Below the pieces are notes generated by a model, which made no database searches, was not told the origin of the DNA, and saw only the letters and a list, made by a program, of their open reading frames with translations. A program made the translations under genes and the position numbers. Shown piece by piece: positions 51,141 to 59,621 of a stretch of DNA of 64,000 nucleotides (its first letter is position 1; each line of letters opens with the position of its first letter). The stretch comes from Oncomelania hupensis (taxonomy: Eukaryota > Mollusca > Gastropoda > Littorinimorpha > Pomatiopsidae): the NCBI GenBank assembly GCA_036898135.1, contig CM072519.1, forward strand, positions 67,678,840 through 67,742,839, given 5' to 3'.

Positions 51141-52418
51141 ATGGCAACAGGTGGTGAAGCTCTTGATGAAGTGTTTAAACCTGATGAACCTAATGAAGAC
51201 CACGACGTCACACTGCTTTCTATGGTAGGAGACGACATGAGCCAAACAAGGCTAAGTATAGGAGAAGAATTACGTCAAGTAACTGAAACCCAAAAAGCCA
51301 GAAAAATCAATAAATTTTACAATTACATCGGGCGCGAGTTACCTGATTATGTTAGTCCCAGCGACTTCGAACTAGACAAAAATAATCACTTGTTTATAAA
51401 CACTAATGTATCCGGTAAAAAAGTGAGAGTACAGTTAACTATGTTAAAGAATCCTGATAAATTTTATGCGTGGTCTACTTTGAAAACTAAACTCCCAGTG
51501 ACTGTAATACGATCATTGGGGCTTTCCGATAATAGAGTGCCAGCGTTGCATCGCCAAGCAGTAGCTTCACTTCAACGAATAGATGCATCGTTAAGTTCAG
51601 AAATAGAACTACAAGACTTAACTAACTTAACTAGTTCTGCATTAGAAGTAAATAAAGAGTTAACAACCTTACAAACAAATGAGGACACCAATATTGATCA
51701 GGTTATGGAAACTATCAATGACACGCCATTATTGCCACTGCGTGAACTTCAGGGCTTAGATAAAGCTTTACAATCTGTGAGAGGGGAGACAATGATGAAT
51801 TTGGCCAAGCTCGGTGAGCTCGACAAACATATAGAAAAACAAAAAAATAAACTAGCAGAAGCTGATGACGCGAACTTAAGCATTGAGGTAAAACAGATGA
51901 TTCAAAAGCGGCTCGCAGACCTTTACACAGAACGCGCTGCAAGGCTAGAAGCCTTATCCATAAACAGAGAAAAATTAATAACTAATTTCGCTAGAATAAA
52001 AGAAACGGTGCATAAAATTTTACACGAAGACACTACACTTGCAGAAAGAATTCAAACACTGTTCAGAGAGCAAGGTGTTACAATATTTAGCATTCTTACA
52101 GCTGTTGGGATGACAATAAGCACACTAGTCTTAGCACTGACTAGAACCGTAGGCATCAGTGCCGGTGGACCTGGCGTACATGGTGGACCTGGCGGTAGTC
52201 CGGTTAAAGACTGGATTAAAAAGACGTTACAAAGCATAGCTAACTTATTGAAACGCTTAGGTGACAAACTTGTAGACGCACTTCCAGGAATATTAGGTTC
52301 TGTATTTTCATGGATATTTAATACTGCTTCTAAAGTTGTGGTTTGGGCGTCTGAGCATCTGTGGTCTTTGTTTATAATAATATTACTCTGGCTACTTAAA
52401 ATAGTAAATCCCAATTAA
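51141..52418 (+). CDS. Coiled-coil membrane protein of the Polinton, 425 residues
   Basis: Starts at TATTTAAAAATGG, 32 bp from the divergent capsid start. Residues about 150-320 are helical and charged (KLGELDKHIEKQKNKL, IQKRLADLYTERAARL). Then FREQGVTIFSILTAVGMTIS leads into a first hydrophobic span. A GGPGVHGGPGG hinge comes next, then an amphipathic stretch (IKKTLQSIANLLKRLGDKLV) and a last span, LWSLFIIILLWLLKIV. Similar proteins are frequent in animal Polintons. The glycine hinge and amphipathic helices suggest a virion or membrane-active role (inference). It overlaps the convergent gene by 27 bp. Confidence 0.7.
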   Translation: MATGGEALDEVFKPDEPNEDHDVTLLSMVGDDMSQTRLSIGEELRQVTETQKARKINKFYNYIGRELPDYVSPSDFELDKNNHLFINTNVSGKKVRVQLTMLKNPDKFYAWSTLKTKLPVTVIRSLGLSDNRVPALHRQAVASLQRIDASLSSEIELQDLTNLTSSALEVNKELTTLQTNEDTNIDQVMETINDTPLLPLRELQGLDKALQSVRGETMMNLAKLGELDKHIEKQKNKLAEADDANLSIEVKQMIQKRLADLYTERAARLEALSINREKLITNFARIKETVHKILHEDTTLAERIQTLFREQGVTIFSILTAVGMTISTLVLALTRTVGISAGGPGVHGGPGGSPVKDWIKKTLQSIANLLKRLGDKLVDALPGILGSVFSWIFNTASKVVVWASEHLWSLFIIILLWLLKIVNPN

Positions 52419-53624
52419 CCCAGCAAACAATAAACCCCCTGTAAGCGCTAGACGTGAAACCCCATGATCAATTACCGGCATTTGCAGTTCCGGCAAGCTT
52501 GGTAGGCTTGGTAGGCTTGGAAGTGGTGGCGAACTTAAAGGTTCATTATTAGGCCTAGCAGTAAATACCGTATTTGCTGTATTCACTGTATTCAAAGTGT
52601 TTATTGTAGGATTGTAGCCTATATGAAACTGAGGGTCGGCAATCACTATATTGTTGTTGTAGTTTGATATAGTTCCTATCCTAAGCTGAAGGTCTGAAGG
52701 CAACATATACAGTCCTAAACCTATTACGTAATCTACTTTCGATCTAGCATACTTTAAAGTGTCCTGATATCTTTTAATACTCGCGGGCAAATCTACTGCC
52801 GAATTAATAGAATCTTCAATGTTGGCTAGAAACTGCTTTTGTGCATCGAAGCTAGTTCCTTCCCCAATGATATTACTTCGTGTTTGTGCTTGAGACCCCA
52901 AAATGCACCACGCATACGTACGAATAGATTCATTCAGCCTTTCCACCCCACTTTGAGTAAATCCGTTTGATGTGTCCAATATAAAAGTGCTGTATGCTGT
53001 ACTTTGTTTTTGTCTGATATACAGTAAAGGAACCTGGCTGTTGTGGTTAAATGATGTAAATCCAGGTACGTAAGGCCCCGTGTATAAATTACCTACAACG
53101 TATCTAAATAAAGTTCCCATTCCGTGATTGAGGTCTAGTTTTTGTCTGAAGTCTGTTTTAGTATCAATTCCGAATTCATTGCACAACCTTTGATACGCTT
53201 TCTTGTCAAAGCCGTTGTTAAAGGGATTAAAGTTTTTGTCAGTAGGTAACGGAGCCTGAAGTTCAGACAACACCCGCCTCACTTGATAATACAAATGGAA
53301 CAGATAAATAGACTTCAACATGGGATCTGGGTGATTAAGGTGATGAACGTAAGAAACTCCGCAACCAGTTGTAGCGCATGACACGGCAAAATTAATTTGA
53401 TTCTGAAAGAACTGCATACCCCCGTTGTTTAGCCATTGGTTAGCTAAAAAGTCGCTCGTAATGTCTGGGTTGAGGTAATGATCAAAAATATTATGGGGGA
53501 TAGTATCAAAATGGACGTTGGCTGCCACAGCTATTGTCAGCTTGGTTAGGTCGACTGCTTTTTCGTAATAATAAGGCCCTGTAGTATACTTTGCAGCTTT
53601 GTTATATTTATAAGGCGCATACAT
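52392..53624 (-). CDS. Uncharacterised Polinton structural candidate, 410 residues
   Basis: Starts at TATAATAAAAATG. Aromatic- and Asn-rich body (YAPYKYNKAAKYTTGPYYYE at the start, Cys pair CATTGCGVSY) and a Pro/Ser/Leu tandem section near 360-375 (SLPSLPSLPEL). A C-terminal anchor LALTGGLLFAGLIGIYYF ends the protein. The gene is large, intact, and lies inside the capsid gene cluster, so a virion or membrane protein is plausible. Family not recognised. The last 27 bp overlap the end of the convergent gene. Confidence 0.65.
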   Translation of the reverse strand: MYAPYKYNKAAKYTTGPYYYEKAVDLTKLTIAVAANVHFDTIPHNIFDHYLNPDITSDFLANQWLNNGGMQFFQNQINFAVSCATTGCGVSYVHHLNHPDPMLKSIYLFHLYYQVRRVLSELQAPLPTDKNFNPFNNGFDKKAYQRLCNEFGIDTKTDFRQKLDLNHGMGTLFRYVVGNLYTGPYVPGFTSFNHNSQVPLLYIRQKQSTAYSTFILDTSNGFTQSGVERLNESIRTYAWCILGSQAQTRSNIIGEGTSFDAQKQFLANIEDSINSAVDLPASIKRYQDTLKYARSKVDYVIGLGLYMLPSDLQLRIGTISNYNNNIVIADPQFHIGYNPTINTLNTVNTANTVFTARPNNEPLSSPPLPSLPSLPSLPELQMPVIDHGVSRLALTGGLLFAGLIGIYYFK

Positions 53625-53644
53625 TTTTATTATATAAAAAAAAT

Positions 53645-54343
53645 ATGTTTGTAACTTTCGAATCTGTAAAATCAGGCGTGCCCATTGAACTTCAGCATCC
53701 TATTGACAACAAAAACAGCGACCTTAACGTAATCCTACACGAAATATTCTACACGGTTAAATGGTTAAATATTAGTCATGATCTAAACAACAACTGGATA
53801 ATGATTAATAAAAAAAGGCACTTTATTCATGCCGGCTATTATGACTTCTGCAGACTTACTGAAGAATTGTTTAAACCTCATTCGATTGAAGCAAAAATGA
53901 ACCCTGCAAACTTGATAGTAACTTTAACTTTCCATAAAACCCTGCATAAAGACATTACCAGCGTTACACTTGCGCCAAAGCTGGCAGAAATATTAGGTTT
54001 CCGTGGCAATGAATTATCTTTATCTGACAGCTCCAGCACCGTCGGCAGTTCTATAAGATTTATTGGATCAAACCCTATGAATTTGTTAATTAATAATAGA
54101 TTGTTTGTGTACCTTCATCAACTGAAGACATCGGAAAACTTAGTAAACGGAACTCCTAGTACACTGCTAAGGATAATCTCAACTCAGAGAGAATCTTACT
54201 GCGATCCAGTTTCATTGAAATTTCTGCCTCAAAAACGCCACTTAAGTCAGGACTATCATACTAGTTTCTGCTTCAAAATAACTAACCAAAACAACGAAAT
54301 TGTAGACTTTGAAGATCTTACAATTATTCTTGAGATAAAATAA
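53645..54343 (+). CDS. Polinton minor capsid (penton-like) protein
   Basis: 232 residues from the Met after TATATAAAAAAAAT; an in-frame non-ATG extension upstream would overlap the divergent gene. Blocks such as ILHEIFYTVKWLNISHD, LAPKLAEILGF, NRLFVYLHQL and VDFEDLTIILEIK fit the single jelly-roll minor capsid proteins of Polintons, which would occupy the vertices. The assignment rests on length, context and remembered family pattern. It is the first of three rightward genes. Confidence 0.75.
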   Translation: MFVTFESVKSGVPIELQHPIDNKNSDLNVILHEIFYTVKWLNISHDLNNNWIMINKKRHFIHAGYYDFCRLTEELFKPHSIEAKMNPANLIVTLTFHKTLHKDITSVTLAPKLAEILGFRGNELSLSDSSSTVGSSIRFIGSNPMNLLINNRLFVYLHQLKTSENLVNGTPSTLLRIISTQRESYCDPVSLKFLPQKRHLSQDYHTSFCFKITNQNNEIVDFEDLTIILEIK

Positions 54344-54362
54344 AGTTTAATTTTAAAATACA

Positions 54363-55235
54363 ATGTCAATCGGCCCTCAAATTCCAGTAACCTGTCCTAC
54401 CATTGAACTGAAAGACTTAGCAGACACAATCGACTTTGATGCTAGTGCTATTGTTGGGTCTATTTACGGTTTCGAATTTACACAAAATGGATATTATAAA
54501 CGAGCGCTAGTGCCAGCAGTGCCGGCAGTACCTGAAGCACCGCCGTCAGTATTGCCAGAAAAACCATCTATCGATCAGCTAAAGGATTTTAATGCCGGTA
54601 AAGTAGATCCCGATTTTAAGTATGCTATTACTAAACGAGAAAATATCTGGTCTTTAACACCTGTAGACACGGAATTAGATTGGCTTATTAAATTCAAGTG
54701 CGAAAGCCCTTACACTTTTATGGGACCAGACAATAAATTTAAGAAAATTATTAACGCCGGGCCTATGTTAGTTAGTCTAGTGCCGGATGAAAATAATCGG
54801 GAAAACGTAGAAGTCAAAGCCTACAAAAAAAGCAGCTATGTTTTACATAAGCGTGAAACCGCAGGGAAAAATGTCAGACTTGTTCTGCAGCCTCCTTTAC
54901 AGCTAGGTAGTGCAGCTATGATAGTACTGGACATAATTGCTCACAGGCCTACGCAGAGAAATTTTAATGTAATTCCGCAAGTGTCTCTAAGTTGGGTTGA
55001 TTTAGATGAGGATCCCAGACGAGTTACAGTATTTATGAAGAAAAGAGAAAATGAAAATCAATTTTCCGTATTTACTTCATCACCCAAGATAACTTTTGTC
55101 CCTGTTCCAAATCCTATTGACAGAATAGCGCAAATTAGCCTAGACAACGTAGATCTGTTAGCATTTTATTTCAGCGATCAGATATTTTCTGATAGTCAAA
55201 TAGAATATTTTGCTAATAAACTAAAATCAAGTTAA
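54363..55235 (+). CDS. Uncharacterised Polinton protein, 290 residues
   Basis: Starts at TTTTAAAATACAATG, 19 bp after the minor capsid stop. It has a Pro/Ala/Val-rich section (VPAVPAVPEAPPSVLPEKP) near residues 50-70 and a beta-rich rest (ENIWSLTPVDTELDWLIKF, VSLSWVDLDEDPRRVTVFM). No transmembrane segment and no motif recognised. Its place between two capsid-cluster genes suggests a virion component. Intact. Confidence 0.65.
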   Translation: MSIGPQIPVTCPTIELKDLADTIDFDASAIVGSIYGFEFTQNGYYKRALVPAVPAVPEAPPSVLPEKPSIDQLKDFNAGKVDPDFKYAITKRENIWSLTPVDTELDWLIKFKCESPYTFMGPDNKFKKIINAGPMLVSLVPDENNRENVEVKAYKKSSYVLHKRETAGKNVRLVLQPPLQLGSAAMIVLDIIAHRPTQRNFNVIPQVSLSWVDLDEDPRRVTVFMKKRENENQFSVFTSSPKITFVPVPNPIDRIAQISLDNVDLLAFYFSDQIFSDSQIEYFANKLKSS

Positions 55236-55268
55236 TTATTGTTAACCCTTTTTTTTCACACTAAAAAT

Positions 55269-55859
55269 ATGACGACAAAATTGTATCCTGCTATAGTAGA
55301 AGCAGTAGTGGATGAACAACCAATTGTACAGCCCAGTGCTCCAACGTTAGACTTAAGTAATGTTCAAACGTTCAGGCTGGAAGAAATAAGAAAAGTTAGG
55401 ACTCAAATTGAATCAGATATCCAAAAGTACTCTAGATGCAGACGAAGGTATTCCGGCGCTTATAGCGGAATAAATTACGTGTCTACTGGTCTAAATGTTA
55501 TTAATGCAGCGGAAGCTGCGGTCAGCGTGGGATTATTGGTGACTGGAATTGGTATACCAATTAGTATTGGATTAGGAGTGGCTGCCGGATTATCTTCAGT
55601 AATGTCAGTTCTACTTGGTGTAATTAATACTAAAGTATCTAAGAAATTAGAAAAACACGACCTCATTTCTAGCCTGGCGATAGCTAAACTTACTAGCATG
55701 AACTTAATAATTTCTAAAGCTCTAGAAGACACTCAGATTACAGACCAAGAGTTTGTAATTATCCAGCGAGATTTTGAAGAATATAAAAAGTTGAAGCACG
55801 ACATACAATCTAAATCTAGGTCTGCACCTGTTAATGTTGAAGAAATTAAAAAAAATTAA
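55269..55859 (+). CDS. Polinton membrane protein with glycine-rich hydrophobic core, 196 residues
   Basis: Start chosen at the Met after CACACTAAAAAT; a Met 10 codons earlier lies in a T-rich leader. Order: acidic/Pro N-terminus, helix RLEEIRKVRTQIESDIQKYS, basic patch RCRRRYSGAYSG, and a long Gly/Ala/Val/Ile core of about 45 residues (VSVGLLVTGIGIPISIGLGV and on). A C-terminal helical part DQEFVIIQRDFEEYKKLKHD closes it. I remember the same layout in other animal Polintons, without a known function. The core could span a membrane twice. Confidence 0.68.
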   Translation: MTTKLYPAIVEAVVDEQPIVQPSAPTLDLSNVQTFRLEEIRKVRTQIESDIQKYSRCRRRYSGAYSGINYVSTGLNVINAAEAAVSVGLLVTGIGIPISIGLGVAAGLSSVMSVLLGVINTKVSKKLEKHDLISSLAIAKLTSMNLIISKALEDTQITDQEFVIIQRDFEEYKKLKHDIQSKSRSAPVNVEEIKKN

Positions 55860-56084
55860 TAGAGGAAGGGAGACTACTGGGACGGAAGGAGCAGCTAGAT
55901 GCTTTGAAGAAAAAGCTCATTGCTTCAGAATAAATACAGTTAACATTTATTCAAACCTTACAGGCCCTCCTCCTTACTCATAGTCGCAGTCGTAGTCGTA
56001 GTCGTAGTCGCAGTTTCTACCTGTAATTTATAGTGGCCTAGAGCGTATGCAAACTCCTTAGTTACTCTTATTCTCTTTGTGTCA
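55860..56084. other. Spacer between Polinton gene blocks, includes frameshifted end of the polymerase
   Basis: The minus strand in a shifted frame (56103 down to the stop at 55958) contains NDTKR and FAYALGHYK, which look like a DNA polymerase C-terminus. On the plus strand 55979-56020 has TCGTAG/TCGCAG hexanucleotide repeats. Confidence 0.55.
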
Positions 56085-57890
56085 TTAGCGCATAATGTTT
56101 TTTTTGGTCGTCACAGCAGTGGACACTATATGGTTTTTAGACTTTATAGTTGTGTTAGGGTATGGTTTAACTTCTTTCCCATCTAAGGCTTCCAGGTAGT
56201 TTTCATGTCTGATATCTCTGTTTTTTATTGCAGCTTTTTGGGTGCCTTTCGCTTTTGAAGATTCCCCCGATTCGTGTTTAATACTGTACTGCTTAGATCG
56301 CAGTCCTGCGTATTCTTCAATAAGTTTCCCGTTCATTTCATCTTTCATCAAACCTATTTTCTTTTGGTTTGCTTTGCTGTACAAAGGGTGAGTTTCAGGG
56401 TAGTCACTAGTATCGTAATGTTGCAGTTCCGATTCTAAGTCTTTATAAATGTCTTCAGTAGGGATGTCTAGTATAAGGGAGTCTGTGTCTGTGTATAAAA
56501 CTCTGGCCTCCGGGTATTTAGGTTTAAAGTAATCGTAGTAAAATTCGAACATTAGTAATTTAGAAAGGTCAAGAATAGTCATCCCCATAAACACTGGTTT
56601 GTCTAGATTAACTTGCGTGGTTTTCATGGTAACTGCATACAGGGAGTCATGAAACTCTTTGTAACCAAGGTATTGAGGCTTAGATGTTAATTTAATTGCT
56701 TGATTGGGTGATGTAATTAGCCTGACGTCTTTTCGCTTGTATGGGTTCTCCATAGTTTTACCAAAACAGCTGTTATTCAGCAGCTTAAAGAAATCTTTTT
56801 CAAACGTAGATTGCGCTTGTTTTCTGAGCTGTGTGTTTTTATTGATGTACCCGGCCAAGACATTCGTTTGTTTAAAGAATAAAAGCTTGTGAATCGCTGT
56901 GCACTTCATGCCGTGTCTGATGTAGAACTGCAGGTTTCTGTAGTGACAGACGTAATTAGATTTATTATAGAGGTTGGGAATAAGTTTAAGTTGCTTGTCT
57001 GTACCATGCAATCTTTCTGGTGCTAATGGGTAATCATTATGCAGGTCGTGTAAAGCATTGGGATACTCTAGGTCAACTTCGACAATAAACCCTATAGTAT
57101 GATCTTTAGGGTGATTTAAAATACTGTTTAACCAAGTCAAGTTTGCGGGGTTTGGATTAACAAGTAATTTGAAATCTGAAACCGGCAAAAGCTCACTCAT
57201 TGCCCAACCGTATAAATTGTTGGCGTCAAAGTACATTATATAATTAGATTTCTGCGAGGGGTCATAGTGCTTTAGGTATTTATTGTTGGCTTTGCAATAA
57301 TTATGAGCTGCCACGCTTATTCCTCCACGAATGCCCGACTCAATCATTGTCATCATTACCTGGTCAGTTATGAGATCGATTTTAGAACCGCTAAGTTTTA
57401 AGAAAGCATCCCAACTCATTCCTGGCGAAGAAATGTAATGAGAAGGGTCGAGGGAGTAATGATGTAAACTCGTTTCTCTGTATTTTTCAAACACATCAGC
57501 CAACAAACAGACGTCAGCTTTCAAATATATGTCGTGGTAGTCACCAAGGTTTTTACATCCGAGTGCATTCCAGACATTCTGGGCGTGTTCATAATCGATA
57601 TCACTTATGAAACTTTTATTGAGTGAAGAATAGAAGTTCTCTTTAGGTGGCAATTCTAGTTCTTCAAACACTTCCCAAGAATCCATGTATTCATAAGGAT
57701 ACACGCCTTTCCGAATTAGTGTAACGTCTGGAAAATATTTGCTAGTGATAGGATAGCTGGGTAAGTTCTTAGCTAGTGTTTCTAAACTGGAAGACAAATG
57801 TTGAAAGCTGTCGTAAAACTTTAATTTATTCAGAGTGAAAGTTTTATATTTTTCTTCTGTCTCGGCAATACATGACAGGATTTTTAGGCT
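56085..57890 (-). pseudogene. Polinton protein-primed DNA polymerase B, 5'-truncated and frameshifted
   Basis: About 600 codons remain open from a TGA at 57891-57893 down to 56085, with no ATG at the left of the frame. The N-terminus is the end of the exonuclease domain (LKFYDSFQHL). Polymerase motifs follow: YFDANNLYGWAMS (motif A), FKLLNNSCFGKTMEN (motif B, KxxxNSxYG-like) and VLYTDTDSLIL (motif C, DTDS). Full polymerases of this family have roughly twice this length, so the terminal-protein-like and early exonuclease parts are missing. A run of eight A (minus strand, near 56098-56105) marks a frameshift: the true C-terminus seems to continue in another frame. The polymerase is unlikely to work. 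A homopolymer assembly error could explain the frameshift but not the 5' loss. Confidence 0.88.
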
Positions 57891-57892
57891 TC

Positions 57893-59454
57893 AAACCACC
57901 AAATACAGTCAAAGGGAAGCAACCGCAACTTTACTTATGAATGCGTAGTAATGTTTATATTACTTCCCTTAACATTCTTAAAACAAAATACACAGCAAAG
58001 GCACAACTGAGAAGGCTGACTATAACTAAATTACATTTTTTGTAAATCCGTCATTTGCTAAAAAAATAAGGTTGTAACATTAATGTTTGCAGGAATTCTT
58101 GATTGTTACACGTTAATATCTGCGGGAAGTCCCGGTAAATAAGCAAAGACACATTAATGTTTGCGGGAATTCCCGATTGTTACACGTTAATGTCTGCAGG
58201 AAGTCCTGGTAAATAATAGCAAAGGGAATTCCAGGTTCTGTTTTTAACTGGATCACATGCTTAATATAACTTTCTATTTGCTGTTTTCAACTGGATCACA
58301 TGCTTAATATAAATTTCTTTTTATATATCTAAGCAAAGGCAAAAAACTTACTAAGGATTTTACATTCACACAGAGAAAGCACACAAATATTCCTGTACAC
58401 AAATTATTTCCTCTGGTCTAGTAAAGGGGAATTTCCGATTCTGTTTTTCAACTGGATCACATGCTTAATGTATTTTTAAAATACACACAAATTATTTCCC
58501 TTGGTTTAACTTACAGCTAGTAAATGGGAAACACATGCTTTAATATAAATTTTTATTTATATATCTATTTGTTACACTTTTAAAAATTAATATGAACAAT
58601 ATGTAATAAAGATTGCTGCACTTAATGGTGTATTATTTAGAATTGTACATTTAGAATAACGAATATTAATGCTGGTTTGTTGTATGTAATTTCCCAAGCC
58701 CAATCTTCTTTTATGAGCGATCTGGATGGGGATATAAAGAAAAAAGGAAGTATAGATTTTCGGTGTGGTTAGTCACTTCTGTGGCATGTGTTGAATTTGC
58801 TAAGGCATTAAGGCCAAATGTCTGTCCTATTGCAATAATAGACACAGTGTACAAAGTGGCAAGTGGCTTGGATACATGTTGAAAATTGCCATGACAATGG
58901 ATAAGACTGGAAGGTGCACGCTAACTCTCGATCCCTTCCTACTTAATCCAATTGTCAAGCCTCAGGCAACAAGTAAACAGATATATTGAACGCAAGAATG
59001 AATGGTTGCATGACATTGGGTAAGACTGGAGGATGCGCGCAGTGTCCTTGGAGCCTCCTACTTAATCCAACTGTCGAGCTCGCAGCCAAAGTTCAGTCAG
59101 TACACCTCCGTGGGTTTCTCTAATTTCGTCTCGTAGAGATTCCCCATTTGGGGTTTGATGACAGACAATACATGCCACAACGCTTGGGCTCACTTGGTGG
59201 AGTGGGAGATGCGTGCAAAAGGTCGAGGGGTCCGTCCCACTCCACCAAGTTAGGGAGAGAGTCCAAGCGGGAAGTGCTACCACCGGTTTTTGTAAAAATT
59301 TCCAATTCCAGTAGTAAGGTATTTTTTAAGTTTTCTAAGTAAGTTTTCTGTAAGTTTTCTACTTTCTAAGTAAGGTATTTTTTCTAAGTTTTATTTCTAA
59401 GTTTTAATACAAATAACTAATTAACTGGCTAAGTTTTGGAGTTGATGGGGAGAC
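57893..59454. other. Non-coding right arm of the Polinton
   Basis: Replaces the expected 5' half of the polymerase gene. It contains: four degenerate copies of a unit TTACACGTTAATATCTGC followed by GGGAA... (58075-58215); three copies of ACTGGATCACATGCTTAATA (about 58250-58470); two diverged direct repeats of about 85 bp with TAAGACTGGA and CCTACTTAATCCAA (58888-58970 and 58998-59080); and a perfect 15-bp stem (59193-59207 with 59235-59249). No ORF of note. Confidence 0.75.
59193..59249. promoter_or_regulatory. 15-bp perfect inverted repeat with 27-base loop
   Basis: CTTGGTGGAGTGGGA and TCCCACTCCACCAAG. GC-rich in an AT-rich element, about 370 bp from the right end. Function unknown. Confidence 0.7.
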
Positions 59455-59621
59455 CAAAGACGCAAGATATACGAATATGTATTATATTTAGCAAATTGCG
59501 GATTCCCAGAGTGCTTTGGCGCGCTTTTTAAAAGCTCATAAAACAGCCATAAATTGCAATAAAAGGCCTCCTTTAGTAACTCTATGAGCTTTGGGGTTCA
59601 GAGCCCATTATTGCTATCTCT
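59455..59621 (-). repeat. Right terminal inverted repeat of the Polinton
   Basis: Reverse complement of the left end over its inner about 100 bp and the terminal 8 bp. The part between is diverged and about 11 bp longer than on the left. Confidence 0.9.

Larger units (their letters stand above)
46193..59621. mobile_element. Polinton/Maverick element, 13.4 kb
   Basis: Termini are AGAGATAG...CTATCTCT (AG...CT, as in Polintons), with inverted repeats of about 156-167 bp. It carries a retroviral-type integrase, a protein-primed family B DNA polymerase fragment, an FtsK/A32-type packaging ATPase, and capsid proteins. The duplication is 5 bp exact (GAAGC), where 6 bp is usual. The polymerase is truncated and no adenovirus-type protease is recognised, which explains the small size against the usual 15-20 kb. 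The base composition is clearly more AT-rich than the neighbouring element B. Confidence 0.95.

Noticed and set aside
46193..59621. An integrated adenovirus or other known virus rather than a Polinton
   Set aside because: Retroviral-type integrase plus protein-primed polymerase, AG...CT ends and terminal inverted repeats identify a Polinton/Maverick; whether it also forms virions (adintovirus-like) cannot be decided from sequence.
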